A DNA stretch of 64,000 bases from Elysia chlorotica (GCA_003991915.1 RQTK01000014.1:124597-188596); one strand, 5' to 3'; shown: positions 48,503-61,824, numbered from the stretch's first letter. Program-made: numbers and translations. Notes: a model not told the origin generated them from the letters alone.

Positions 48503-51500
48503 CTTTTCGTTATGCTGGGAGTAAAAATGAAACGGGCATGCATAGACAGTTCACATGACATCAACTGAAAAGTGTTAATGAACAAGACATTCTTTTCCCT
48601 AATGAACAAGACATTCTTTCTCCCCCCCCCCAAATTTTCCATAGTATTCAGAGGATGTGAACTGAAAAGTGTTTGAATGCAGAGATCTCTATTTCTTTTT
48701 TTTATTCCTCTCTGTGTGAGATGAAAAAATAAAATCTCCGGCAAAAGCTTTAGTCGTAGAATCATCAGGGAGTGAGAGAAAAGATTGGCATGCACTCTTG
48801 CATAGGTTTGTCTCCCAAATTCTGTATGGGGTTCAGTTAACACAAATTAAAAACTTTTTTTTTTTATCAGTGAAAGCTTATTTATACTGTCTCTGTTTAT
48901 TAAAGCAAATCTGTTGCAAAGGCTTCAAGTTAACATTAGGCTGAGAGAGAAATAGAAATTACTATCAGTGTTTTTCTGATTATCTGTTGGGTCCAGATGA
49001 CATAGATCTAATACTATATAGTCTTTTGATCGCACAATCCTACATGCTACTAAATTTCAAAGCAAATCTCTGGCAACTGCTTGTAAAAACTATGTTTAAC
49101 TGCAATATGAAAAATGAGTGAAAAGTGCTCCTAACATTACTTTATAGGGAGTACTTCTAGTCTGGTATCAGTGCTAATCTCTTTAATAGGCTTTTAAGGC
49201 CAGGCTAGTCTCTTGAAATAGCTTGTGGAAAGCAGCGATGATCGGAAATGAAAGCAGAAATGCCTGTTTCATCTTAGAGTAATACTTATGGGTGGAAATG
49301 ACATGTTTAAAAGTAAATTACTATGTAGTAAATTTACTCTTGATTATACTGTGAATATTGCACAATTTTTTTTTTTTTCCGTTCTGTATAAATTATTATT
49401 ATCATATACAACCAAAAACTGCCCATAAATCAATTTATTACAGAAGTTGGTGTTTTCAGTTATGTACCTGGAGATGGAGTGGCATGGTCAACATTGTTTG
49501 TCAATTGATAGTGGTAAAATAACATGCAAGCAGTCATAAATCTACACAAGTTTCAAATAGAAATCAGATATTTAAATAAATGACACTTTTTTTCTTCAAG
49601 AATCAAATTCACCACAATTCTAAATGTTATTATTTTAAGAGAAGACAATATAAAATTTATGAAAATCCTGGCCTTGCACTTTGTTCCAAGACTATGTCCA
49701 TTGCTTGAAGTAGCCTTTTGAAAAACCTTTCCAGTGTTCTCTATATGTTTGCTTCTCATAGTCCCTCGCTATTTTATATCATCACTCCATCTTTCTTCCT
49801 CCAAGGTTCAAATTGTCCCCTCCAACATCATCAGTTTTCTCATAGAGGCAACTGCTTTTTAGTTGATTGCATTTGTGTTTAATTCACTTTGTAAAGATGT
49901 TAAAGAGGAGCCTTTATAATTGACAGATAAAAAGTAAAGCAGGTTGACTTACCATGGAAATTGGAAGATAACACTCTTGTTGCTCTATTGGTTGTTTTTG
50001 TACAAGATTCACTTCATATGCTATGGCATTCCAAAATATATTGATACCGGTATCATGAAAGTTCATGCAATAATATTCTCACCTAATATATTGCATTGTT
50101 TGTTCCATTGTTGAATAATTAAATCGATCAAATACAGATTGAAAACAGTCATTAGTACAAATGTAGCTGTGTGAGAAATCCTGCAGTATAAATATACAGC
50201 GCGTTCCTTGTTAATTTATCAATACAATGTATTTAGAACCATAGGTGTGACCACTGTTTTCAGCAATGAACATCAAGTTGACTTCTAGTTCTAGAACGAA
50301 AGTTTCTGTGCAGGATTTTCCCATATCACACCCTTGCAGCCCACCTTGCAGAAAACATTTTATTAGTTTGACTTTTCAAGGTACAGTTCCAGAGTGAAAC
50401 TCTGATGGCATGTTCTTCAAAGAAGCTATATCCAGGATTGTTCCCTTGGTTTAAAACAAACAAAAATGTAGAAAGTTATGCTGTGTTAAGAGAAGTGGAA
50501 GAGGCATTTGCCTCGTCTCTAATGATGTTTCCAGCTCTTTAAAAATCTAAGTGTTACCAAGTGGGAGATTTAAATTAAGAGAAATTATCCTTGCGGACAT
50601 TGAATTATCATATTATTTTGTAAATGTATTGTCTCGACTGGAAAGAACGGCATTGGTGATTATCCCTTTAGCTTTCACATTGGAATCCAATGGCAATACA
50701 GAGAACAAAAGTTATTGTCTTCTTATTCTATGTTTTAATAATTATTCAATATTGTGCAAAATAAATTGTACCGGGTATGTATCATAAATATTTCATTGTA
50801 AAGTGTCTGACCGTATATGTTTGCACAAGATTAAAAATTCATCAAGTCAAACAGTTGCCTTGTCATGTTTTGATTGCAGAAAGTAGTCAGATTTTGAAAA
50901 GCTTAAATTTTGAAAAAAAAAAGTCTCAATATGTTTTAATATTTTTGGCAATGAATGCTCTTTATATGAATTATGTTGATAACATTTTTAGCAGTTAATT
51001 CTACATTTAGTTTACTGAAGTTGCCTTTGGCTTTTTTCAGATGATTTAAATCATGAATACAGATGATTTGAATGATACGGTATAGGAGTTGACCACATCA
51101 CGCATATGTGAAGAAATATTTAAATAAGTTGAGCTTCGTTCCTACTGGTACAGTTTTCACCGGTCTTGTCCGATTTTAATTGTGTAGCTTGGGAGGAGAG
51201 GTGTTGTTGTAAAAAATATATATATTTTGAAAAGTGTTGGACTTTTGTTGTGATCTCTTTTCACAAAAAAAGTATTTATCTTGCCTTTGGTACTTGTTAA
51301 TGCTATTACTTAATCATTGGTATCAATTGGCTCAATAAACCTTTACAGGACTATCGCTAGTTCTAGTTCTATTTTCCATTGGCCTTATCTTTGATCACAG
51401 ATTTGATCTTGAAATGGGTGTTTAAAACATGTTTCTTGAATCATGATTTGTGTTCGAGTCACAGAAGATTGATGTAGCCGAATATACATTCTATGAGAAT

Positions 51501-52005
51501 GGCATTATATTATACAAATGTTTTCCTTCCTCTCCTTTTTGTTTTTAGAGGAAGTTTAATCTACATGACTGTGGTACAATATATGAATCACATCTTTTAA
51601 GTTGCATAACTTAACTTGACAAAGATAATTCTTGGCAACCCAAAATTCCATGTCTAATCCTATGACTGTAATAATATCAGGCTGTGAAGCTGAGTGAAAA
51701 AAATAATATTTGCTTTAACGGAAGTTCAATGTTTTAAGGTTTGATCATAAATTTTTTCATAGGTGCTTAACTCGCCTTACATTAAAATAAATGCTATGTT
51801 TTTTCTAAGTGTACCAGCCTTTAATATGTTTTACCTGTGAACGTTATGCGGCCATAATTTTTTGTTTGCTGCGACATATTTTCCAAATTCAATAACAAAT
51901 TGTTAATATAGTAATAATGTGAATCAAGTATTGTACAGTATAAAGGAAAGCCTTGTAATATAATAATTGTACATGATTGTGTCATTATTGTCAAATGCTG
52001 TGGTA

Positions 52006-52343
52006 AACAGATTTTATTCAGTTGAACGTTAAACTGAGGAAATTGGAGAAAATAATGTAAAAATTCATTTGCTGTTAACTCTTTAAGCCCTGATGTCCAT
52101 TCCATGTTTTGACGTATTAGGTATATTTTTTGTCTACATTGTGTTCAAACATTCAAGGGCAGACAATTACATCAATCAACTAGAACCTGGAAGAATTACT
52201 TGCTTGCACTAACTATACTTGTCAAGATAGAGCAAATTATGTATGGAGGAAAATTTGATTATGAGCCGTAGTGGAATTTATTTTTCTCCATCTCAAACAG
52301 ATTTTATTCAGTTGAACGTTAAACTGAGGAGATTGGAGAAAAT
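52006..52343. repeat. Repeated 49-bp segment, copies 289 bp apart
   Basis: AAACAGATTTTATTCAGTTG...GGAGAAAAT occurs at about 52006-52053 and 52295-52343 with one mismatch (GGAAATTGG against GGAGATTGG). The flanks are unrelated. Confidence 0.93.
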
Positions 52344-53203
52344 CTCAACACAAACTCTCCCATCTTTAATTTTATTCTCTCTTCTCCAAGCCCTACAATT
52401 TCTTTATTTGTGTATACCTGTGACTACTCAACTCCCTGTTTTGATGGTTGTGCTAGTCACCAGTAGTGCCCCTTTGATGGAACATTCATTGACAGTAATG
52501 AAATATTCATGCATTAAACTTTACAAGAAAAAGCTCATCGGAGAATTATTAATGCGAATTCGACAAAAGTAATTCCACTTTGTTAGAAGACATGAGTTCA
52601 GCAGAAACGTCACAGCGTCAGTCTGTGTAATCAATTTTTTCATTAGGGCACTTTTTTCTTTTAATTAAAAATTCCTGTGCAGTTTAGCCTTACTCAATGG
52701 ATTGCAGGCTGAGCCGGGCTCTATTGCTTGATGAACTAACATTCGAAGCACAGCTTATCTTCATCACAGTTTATGTCTTCAAAAAAAGTTACACAGATGT
52801 TGGTGAAATTACATTCCTAATTGGATGCTTTCGAATTTTATCTAAGAACATGATTGTACATGTACTTGTTATGAACTGAGGCAAAAGTAGGCAAAAAAAA
52901 AATACCAAACAGTCAGACTTTTTCTTTAAGCCCAGAGAAATACTTAGAACACCAAAAAATGAAGCTTTTTAAAAGAAATGAAAGTGCCTGAAAATTGCAG
53001 AAGTTTAGAACCTACATTTACATGTATATATTTTATCTTGTGGATAATAGGGATTTGAGTGCCTGTCTTTTCCCCCACACACATCTCCTATTTCCTTATA
53101 CTTGTATGTGATATTAATACAAGTATAATGATTTTATGAACATGTTTGTTAAAAAAAAAAAAATTCAAAATTTGTTATGAAATGTGTATGCCATGAATGT
53201 TTT

Positions 53204-53209
53204 AATAAA
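53204..53209 (+). promoter_or_regulatory. Candidate polyadenylation signal for the Act1-like gene
   Basis: AATAAA is followed by an AT-rich stretch with more AATAAA words. An earlier candidate lies at about 51334. Confidence 0.3.
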
Positions 53210-53509
53210 ACAAAATAAATAAAAATACATAACTATTCAATGAAATAAGTCTGTACAAACAATACTACTACAGATATGGAATAATATTAAAACTCAAAAT
53301 GCAAATTAAATTCTTTCAATAAATATTAAGATACATGTATTGTACAAAATGAAAAATTGTAACATACTATTCCACACATCATGTAGTTTTTGCATTTCAA
53401 GGTGCTAGGAAGATTCATCAGTAAAACATTGAATTTAAAATACATTTATTCTACACAACCAGAGTAAAGCTGTGTTATAAAAAGATAAGGCAGCAGCTTT
53501 GACAACTCT

Positions 53510-53600
53510 TTCACTGGTAGCTCATTAGAAATGCTCTTGATTGACAAGCAGGAAGTCTACAGTTCAAATCCCAGCTGGAAGTCCAGAATGTGTAGATCTG
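53510..53600 (+). mobile_element. tRNA-derived SINE head
   Basis: Box A TGGTAGCTCATTAG (about 53515-53528) and box B AGTTCAAATCCCAG (about 53570-53583) have proper spacing. A degraded element is likely because the arms do not pair well enough for a tRNA gene. Confidence 0.5.
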
Positions 53601-54244
53601 TTTTGAAGGTTACAAATTTTATGGCAAACAATCAATATGTACCACAATACGACACCACACCAACGTGGACATGTAGAAGTCACAATGTTCACAAACTACA
53701 AATACAATAACTTGAGCAAACATGCACATTTGCCATTTTCATCTACAATGCAAATTAATGTAAACTTTTACGTGGTGTGTTATATGAACGTGAAAGACTT
53801 GAACTCCTTTGAATTTTTAAATCACATAAATAACAATAACATTAAAAATTCGGGATGCCCAGGCAACAGGAAGGAAAAAATGCAGGTATCAGGTCCATGA
53901 TTTTGTAGAAAAAAAAATGCAGGTATCAGGTACATGATTTTGTAGAAACTAACCCAATAAAAAAACAAATGTGGATTAGTTTTTAGAGCAGCAATAATTG
54001 GGACATTCTTCATAAGATAGCCTATTGATTGATTGTAAAAGTACATGTGCGTGTACTGATTAATGTAATCACAAGTGAAGTAAAGTGCATTATCATAGAG
54101 GAAGGTTGTCAAGGACGTTTTTCAGCAGTATTGTTGAAACCTTTTGGCATCACGTTGCACACGTGTTGTGCACATTGATTTCCTCTTGTGCTATTACTGG
54201 TACATCTTTGCACACCTTCCATTTTAGAATACATGAGATTTTAA

Positions 54245-54320
54245 TATGTAAAAGCGCCATGAGCTGAGTTTATTGGATATGATGCTCTATAAATATAACT
54301 ACCAGTACCATATAAAAAAA
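54245..54320 (+). mobile_element. Possible retroposon 3' tail
   Basis: AAAAGCGCCATGAGCTGAGT...GATGCTCTATAAATATAACT resembles the GCGCTATATAAAT-type tails of many non-LTR retroposons. The match is by eye only. Confidence 0.35.
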
Positions 54321-54772
54321 AATTTTAATTAGATATCAAGGCTTTTCACTGTTCTTAATTCTAAAACTTCCCAAAAATAGTGCCCACACGAGGAAAAGGT
54401 CTTGGGCCATGTGACGTGAAAAGGCGCGGCTAGGATTTTCTCTATTCCTGTAGCCAGGTTTGCCTTGACACCCTGAAACTAGTGAAAGTGACTGTTCTGC
54501 GCTGCTTGAGCTGTATGGTGAGAAACAATTTTTCACCACATTTGTAGAATGTCCAATCTCATTTCCCAAATACTAGGGATTTAGAGTATTTTATAAATGA
54601 TATAGCACTTAAGAAGGGGCCGTTCAAATATAATCTTTCACCCTAAAAAGGGAGAAAAGACATAGCACAAAATAAAACTGAGGTTAACTATCTCATTTCT
54701 CGAATACTAAAGATTTTAGAGTATTTTACTTTTTTTTAGAAACAGATGGGCAACCAATATAGAGAGGAGCAA

Positions 54773-54778
54773 TTTATT
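54773..54778 (-). promoter_or_regulatory. Candidate polyadenylation signal for COMMD9
   Basis: Minus-strand AATAAA lies about 140 bases beyond the COMMD9 stop, a normal distance for a short 3' UTR. Confidence 0.45.
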
Positions 54779-54916
54779 ATTTAGACCTTTTAAAGTTGCT
54801 GAACAAAGAGATGAGTGGCTTGCCATGATTATCTATGTCTAGTCAAGACCCGGTACTTGGTGATAGGACATTACACAGCTGTGTGGCCATACCAACTGGC
54901 CATGCGAGCGGTCAGC

Positions 54917-55644
54917 CTATCTGTTTGCGACGGAGGCGAGCTGGTCGCGGATCTTGCCCAGGCCGTCCAGCATGGTGTCCAGCGTCTCCTTGCTCAACTC
55001 CACGTTGACCGTCTCCGCCTGGGGGGTCGCGTCCACCTGCACTGCACGCGGCTCGATCTGAGACAGCATTCGGAGGGGGGGGGGGCGCAAATTATATTTC
55101 TGAATTTTGAATTTTTGAAAGAATATTAAATACAAATACATACAGAAAAAGCGTGGGGGCATTAAACTGATGAAACTGTCAATTTTACATTTTGAAAGGA
55201 AATTGAACACCAATATCAGTTCATAATGAAATGGGGGTGCGTGGAAATTCTATTTTTGAATTTGGACTTTCCACAGGATGACTATGGGTTTGCTCAGGCT
55301 GACTAGTTTGCACTAGTGTCGGTATAATGACACCGCCACCGATGAAGGATCTTCCTTCAAAACTTAGGAGACGTTACACTAAGACTAATGTATGCAGTTC
55401 AATGCAAAGATATTCCTTCAAAAGAGACGTTACACTACGAGTACGACTAAGGAGTGCAGTTCAATGCAAAGATTGATAACTGCAAGAGAGTTTTGTTTTC
55501 TAGGACCTAGGAAATTGAAGAGCAGCCTTCCCGTGGTTACCTGCAGGTTGAGTATACAGGTCGGCACTGACATTCGCGCCACCGAGTCTGACGATGTCTT
55601 GGTGTCCACACGCCAGTCGAAGTCCACAAGCTTCGGTAGCGACA
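54917..55644 (-). CDS. COMMD9: COMMD9, last two coding exons (5' part not found)
   Basis: Exons 55644..55541 and 55057..54917 join in phase 0 and end at TAG. They encode the C-terminal COMM domain: SLPKLVDFDWRVD, a KTSSDSVARMSVPTC segment and the ELSKETLDTMLDGLGKIRDQ helix. These match vertebrate COMMD9 almost position for position, including the Trp in the LVDxDWRVD signature. COMMD9 is a subunit of the CCC part of the Commander complex, which recycles endosomal cargo and influences NF-kB. The first exon starts two bases into a codon after an AG acceptor, so more coding sequence lies upstream on this strand. The family is usually about 200 residues, and about 81 are seen here. The N-terminal helical part was not recognisable before 64000. 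Confidence 0.93.
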
Positions 55645-55737
55645 CTGCAGGCACGGAGCAAACAAAATACATTATTAATATACATGGATATATTTATAAC
55701 AGGTGTGGGTATAATTTGACGGTGAGAAATATGTTAG

Positions 55738-55798
55738 GCCGTATAAGATCCTTCAGGGGGAACCTGGGAGACGTTAAACCCTGAGAGAAGAGAGCGGA

Positions 55799-55854
<56 letters not shown>

Positions 55855-55885
55855 CCCTCTCTCCAGAGAGAGAGAGAGAGAGAAT
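55738..55885 (+). repeat. Family C repeat with (CT)n/(GA)n tail
   Basis: GGCCGTATAAGATCCTTCAG...GGGAGACGTTAAACC matches the family C block of 38086 and 61728. The inverted repeat after it has expanded into (CT)n followed by (GA)n (55801-55885), a potential hairpin in its own right. Confidence 0.8.
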
Positions 55886-56477
55886 TTTGGGAAGGGGTTT
55901 AAAAGACAAGAGGTGGTTTATGTATTTCTAACATTAAATTTGTAAAGCAGATTGATCACATTGCTTAGGCAGAACTCTGTACATGTATCTCGTTTTGACA
56001 TTTTGACTGAGATATAGAATCAGCACATTATGAATGACAGTGCTGGTTAAACTCAACAGACAGCTTCTAGCCCTACAGAACAATCTGTTGCATCCTCAAG
56101 AAAGCTTGGAGTTGGAGATAACAATATGTTACAAAGAAAAAAAAATCGTGTTGCATGAAGACTTAAGAGTGCTTTGTGAAACCGGACACTCACACTCTCG
56201 CGTCAACAGCTTCAGAAGTGCACGACTCTGATTAGTCTGAATTAGTTTTACACTGTACTATAATAGTTGTTTTGTTTCATTTCCTTCACCATCAACACCA
56301 TTTTCCAATGCAAACCTTTCTTAAAATTGGGCGCCCGCAGTAGCTAGAGTTTTCTCACTGCAAAGCCGTAATCTCGGCGTATCGCACATCTTGTGTCATT
56401 AATATAATTATTGTGTTTTGTGTCTGCTATGTCTGTGTATCTCACTATGTCTCTTTGTCCATGTCTCTGTCTCTCGC

Positions 56478-56489
56478 TCTCTGTCTGCC

Positions 56490-56565
<76 letters not shown>
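56478..56565. repeat. (CTGT)n and (CT)n microsatellite
   Basis: A tetranucleotide CTGT tract runs into CT. The overlapping Cys/Leu/Ser and Asp/Arg/Gln frames are repeat shadows. Confidence 0.95.
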
Positions 56566-56570
<5 letters not shown>

Positions 56571-57360
56571 CAATTATTGTCTCTCAGGATATTCACACTT
56601 GAAACAACACACACAAACACACACACTGGCACAAGACGCTTCAACTCTGAAAACTATGATACATCCTATCTTTAAAAAATAAAAGAAAACAGAACTAGAA
56701 TTTTTCCCTCTTGATATTATCTAAGGCTGTCTCTCCTAATACGGTTAACAAAATAAAAGAAAAATACTGGCGCATGGCAAACACAGTCACAAGTAAAACA
56801 GTACATGCCATGTAGAACTGGTAGTACATAATTAGCCATAACAAAAAGATAAAAGCGCGTTACATTTATATTTTTCCGTTTAATATATTTGTACAACACA
56901 TGTACATACCGGTAGCAGCATTAGAGGAAGATGTGCAGTCGTCTTAAAAAGCGTAGTTCTTATTGAAAGTTTTTATTAATATTAAAGATGCCCTACGTCA
57001 TTGTGATCAAAGCCTCTGGTAAACAAAGCAAAGGGCATCGATATTTTAATTCTCATGCCTTGGTTCCGACTTTAAAAATTGTATGACTAAACGCAGGTGG
57101 CAATATTTTTTTTCCTACTGAACTTGCAACAGGCCCTCCCAACTGTGCACTCAGTGTACTCAGTATAAATGATACATTAAAAACAAAAGAGTTACATTCT
57201 TGTGATACGTTTTAAAGCTTTGATTGAAGCTTGGACGCCATAGACATTCCCGTCGTGTTAATTAATGATACATGCACCTCATTGTCTTTTAGAATCCTTC
57301 CTTTCTCTAGCTACGAACCAAACTTATGGGTTTGCCATTAAAAGTTAAACAGTGAGTAGC

Positions 57361-57563
57361 GCAAACCGAGCCACAAAGAAGATGGTAAATTATTGGGCTC
57401 TTTACTAGATCTAGGTAGGTACAACGTTGCGGCAGCTCACGAGTCGTAAATATGCGAATTTATTTTTATAAGGCTTTGCAGCTACCGCGACGTTGCTCTT
57501 ACCACGGCCCTATATCTAGTAAAAAGGCCCAATTGTATTCCATCTTCTTTGTTGGTCTTCGCG
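57361..57563. mobile_element. Foldback (MITE-like) element, arms about 70-80 bp
   Basis: The left arm (57361-57437) reads CCACAAAGAAGATGG, TATTGGGC, CTTTACTAGATCTAGG, AACGTTGCGGCAGCT. The right arm (57478-57563) is its imperfect reverse complement: AGCTACCGCGACGTTG, CTATATCTAGTAAAAAGG, CCATCTTCTTTGTTGG. The loop is about 40 bp. No ORF lies inside and no target-site duplication could be fixed by eye. Confidence 0.8.
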
Positions 57564-57921
57564 CATGCGTCTGTCTAAATGAATAGCAGCTGTGTGGGTG
57601 AGACAGGCGCAAAAACAACAACAACAACACAACAACAACTACAAAGAAACTCGGTAACAAAAATGGCAAAAAAATCGAGATCTTGGCTTCTACTGCGGAC
57701 GTGCAGAAAAGATGTGAGTCCGTATTGGAGAATTCAATTCATCAAACAAATTTGACTCCAACCATATAGAAATAAACATAAAACCGTAAAAAAAAAGCAA
57801 CAACAACAACACAAAAACATTGAACCGCTGTCAGCGGCTCGGTGTCCTCAGCTCTCGAGTCGACTCGACGACGAGAATCCTTTTAAAAGTTTGAAAAATA
57901 CTGCTGCTGCTAATATCCCCC

Positions 57922-58150
<229 letters not shown>

Positions 58151-58455
58151 TATCCCCCCCTCCACACCATTCTCCTCCTCCTCCTCCTACAACAACTATT
58201 ACACATTTTTATGTATCGTTTTATAAGGTTTACACACGATACGATTTTTCTTATAAACATACATTGAATAACTCCAGCTGTGATATCGTATGTTATGATT
58301 TATATACTATGTATAATAGTTTTGATCTTTATGTCGAAATTCTACCTTTGTATTGACATTTCGTTGTAAACTTTATAATTTCGTTTGTTGTATGAAGAGA
58401 ATGTACTTTAATTTTCTCTTCAGGAATAAAGATTGAATACAGATTTCTGTATTCT

Positions 58456-58714
<259 letters not shown>

Positions 58715-58890
58715 GAAAGCCGATGGCAGAGTGGTTAAGCACACTGGTCTTCGCCTTGGCAAGGCGATGGGTGCCGAGTAGAAGGTGCGGGTTCGATCCC
58801 CGTCCATGTCATGTTTAAAAATGTGTCTTTGTCTACTTGTCTTATTTGTTGGTCTAAGCTAGACCTAGGTTTGTGGCTGTCCCTTCTAAC

Positions 58891-58893
<3 letters not shown>
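58715..58893 (+). mobile_element. tRNA-derived SINE, copy 2 (family A), embedded in (ACT)n
   Basis: It starts GAAAGCCGATGGCAGAGTGG as in copy 1 and ends TTCTAACCTA. Boxes A and B are intact. The ACT array runs up to its first base and resumes at its last base, so it inserted into the array or the array grew from it. A few differences separate the copies, so both are fairly young. Confidence 0.9.
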
Positions 58894-58962
<69 letters not shown>

Positions 58963-58966
58963 GTAC
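58891..58966. repeat. (ACT)n array 3' of SINE copy 2
   Basis: The ACT tract continues for about 70 bp after the SINE. Confidence 0.97.
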
Positions 58967-59253
58967 TACTTCTATAAATCATATACATGTATAGTCATTC
59001 CTGATGTATTAAAATATATTGGACATTTATTGTCGTTTTGGACGGATGATGAAAAGCCTACCTTTTTGCTTCAAATTGAAAACAAAACAACAACAAAAGG
59101 GGGTGGGGGGAGAGAGAGAGAGAGATGAACCATTTTTTGTACGACCGGAAAAGAGACTTAAGTTAAAATAGTCGATACGTATTTTGTTTTTGTTCTTAAT
59201 TGCGTGTGTGTGTGATGTGGTTTTATCTGAGAGTAATGTATTATTTGGCGCAC

Positions 59254-59556
59254 AAGATCGTTCATTAGCCATCCGCATGGAGTTGAGATTAAATTCTCCT
59301 GCATGAAAAAAGTGACAAAGAAAACACAGCATTGTGCCACCGGCTTTGCCTCTTCGAACGCCGAGTTGAGATCTCCCTCTGAAGTGACTGAGGACACATC
59401 TGTATATATGTATATATATATTTGGCCATTGCGTGTGAGCGTTGTTTTTATCTGAGAGTAATGTATTATTTCGAAAGACTTTAAGAAAAGATAGCTAGAG
59501 ATTCTTTAAAAAAATAATTGGTGTGACTGCGTGTTGATACATAGCCTAAGTAAGAC

Positions 59557-59607
<51 letters not shown>

Positions 59608-60698
59608 TTCTTACTTTCCTTTTTTGTGGTAATAAAGATGAAAGTCATGTAGTACATGTACAACTCAATTTTATAAAGGCTGCAATGTGAAGTGGTTGTC
59701 ATTACTTCTTACTTTTCTCTCTCTCTCTCTTTTCATACTTAATTAAGCCTGCGGTTTTGAAACGACATTTTTAGGGAGTGAGGAATAGAAAACAAAATCT
59801 AGGCCGCAATACATACATTATTAAAGGCTTTTGAAATTTAGTTTAAAAAATATCTATGTAAGAAGCCAAATAGAGGGGCGCTAGATGTAAATTCGAAACC
59901 TTTTATCATAGGCTCAGTCATCTGCCGTCTCAGCTATCATAATAATAAATTATATGGCCATCATAATAATATTATATAGCGTCCAGCCGCCCACATCACC
60001 CTTTTTCTTTTTTTTTAAGCGGCGCAAAAAAAAGAAAAGAAAAACCCAACGCCGTCTGACCCTGAGCAGTCTGGAGAACATTCTGCATTCTGCACCTGAA
60101 GGAAGTGGGGCTAGATTAGTCAGCACTAAACCAGGACTAGAAGCCAAGCATGGCGTAGGCTAAATGTCGACACAGACAGTCAGCGACCGATCAAAAGCGT
60201 AGGCAGACTAGACACAAGTCTGGGGCACAAGTTCTCCACAAGTCTCCAGTGGGCTTAGTCAGACGTAGTAGATCAAGATAGCGCATGGCCCGCTTCCTCT
60301 TTTTCTTTGTTCGTCTGTCCGAGACCGTTTTTCATGACCTAATTTACATTTCACGCGTGGCATGTCAGTTTCTGTTTAATTTTGTCAGTTTGTTCCCTAG
60401 GAAATAAAAAATATTGAAAATGATCATGAATCCAATATAATAGTAAATATGTTGTCTTCGTTGATCATGCCAAGAATTTGTAAAGACTGGAAACAACTTT
60501 TAAATCATTAAAGATATGCGTGTATGAGGGGGGTGAGGGGGTAGGGAGAAAGAACGCTAGCCGATCACAGAACTCTGTGTAGCCGGTAGATCTTGTACTG
60601 CATAATATTACGAAGTGACCACTGTTCTGTGATAAAATCGATGGCTGAAAATTTGTCCAGCGGCTGCCTGCCGCGTGGTGCCATCCACCATTCCACAG

Positions 60699-60746
<48 letters not shown>

Positions 60747-60912
60747 TACTTCAATACATGGCGAAGAAGATCGTTCATTAGCCATCCGCATGGAGTTGAG
60801 ATTAAATTCTCCCGCGTGAAAAAAAATGACAAAGAAAACACAGCATTGTGCCACCGGCTTTGTCTCTATGAACGCCGAGTTGAGATCTTTCTCTGAAATG
60901 ACTGAGGACACT
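59254..60912. repeat. Dispersed direct repeat of about 146 bp (59254-59399 and 60767-60912)
   Basis: AAGATCGTTCATTAGCCATC...GACTGAGGACAC occurs twice in the same orientation, 1.5 kb apart, with about ten differences. Each copy is near a (GA/CT)n tract. A shorter word TTTTATCTGAGAGTAATGTA also repeats at 59221 and 59448. Confidence 0.9.
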
Positions 60913-61207
60913 GGATACCTGACCCCCCAACCCCATGTTTAGTGTGAGCAGGCGTGTCAAAACTGTCATGCAAGCCGTCGTGTGTTCCAACTTGAAACAA
61001 ACTGCGGCTTATGATTAAACCAAACAAAATTAAAATGTAATGACAAGTATTGGTGACACTGGAAATTTGTAGACTTATAGGAAATAATAACGTGTGGTAT
61101 AATTATCCATCCAAAGATTTTACATGAAGATAATGGCATATGTATCTTTGGTGACACTTGTATGGCAATGTGATGGATACCGCTATCATAAAAAGGAAGG
61201 GAAACTA

Positions 61208-61560
61208 AATGGGGGAGGGAGAAAAGATAAGACAACCAGTACATGTGTGCTGTAGCGTCTCTCTCGCACCACGAGGACTATCGATGACAAAACTTCAGTG
61301 GGATTATCGAGTGTTGGCTGGTACAGTACAGTGTAGCGACAGCATACGGCATAGCAAGATCTTATTAACCTAATGTTTAATACAACATAAAAATGGGGGA
61401 GGGAGAAAAGATAAGACAACCAGTACATGTGTGCTGTAGCGTCTCTCTCGCACCACGAGGACTATCGATGACAAAACTTCAGTGTGATTATCGAGTGTTG
61501 GCTGGTACAGTACAGTGTAGCGACAGCATACGGCATTAACACAATGTTTAATACAACATA
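61208..61560. repeat. Tandem duplication, 184-bp period
   Basis: ATGGGGGAGGGAGAAAAGAT...TTTAATACAACAT is present twice head-to-tail. The copies differ by a short deletion (AGCAAGATCTT in one) and one base near CAGTGGGATTATC/CAGTGTGATTATC, so the event is recent. Confidence 0.95.
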
Positions 61561-61727
61561 ATAAATTTAAAATAAAAAAAATTTTTTTTATAGAAGTATT
61601 CCGTACCACGATCATGCTGTTATCTCTACCATTAATCTACTTCGCACTGGTCAGAATAAACCGTGTTCTCAGGGTGCTATAAATGTATAACTGATCACCA
61701 ACAGATTAAACCCTGTCGCCGATAAAC

Positions 61728-61824
61728 CCTGTCGCCGTATAGGACCCCCCCCCCCAGGGGAACCTAGGAGACGTTAAACCCGGAGAGAGGGAGAGAATTC
61801 TCTCCCTCCCTCTATAGAGAACAG
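61728..61824 (+). repeat. Palindrome-bearing interspersed repeat, family C, copy 2
   Basis: Matches 38086-38178 along its length, including the GAGGGAGAG-AATT-CTCTCCCTC palindrome and TCTATAGAGAACAG end. A C-run expansion lies after GTATAGGA. It is preceded by a duplicated AAACCCTGTCGCC word. Confidence 0.88.

Larger units (their letters stand above)
48503..53220 (+). other. Probable long 3' UTR of the Act1-like gene
   Basis: No coding exon is recognisable on either strand. AATAAA occurs at about 51334 and again at 53204-53209 with several more just after. The stretch is low in identifiable repeats apart from a 49-bp repeated segment near 52006 and 52295. UTR status is inferred from position and repeat-poverty. 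Confidence 0.4.

Noticed and set aside
56160..56235. Possible upstream COMMD9 exon on the minus strand (LLKLLTRE-like)
   Set aside because: Only about 11 residues are plausible, the flanks contain stops and the phase does not clearly fit 55644.
59954..60163. Lys/Arg-rich frame with an exon-like GC rise
   Set aside because: It is open and ends in a plausible peptide, but I recognise no family and no second exon. Kept out of the gene list.
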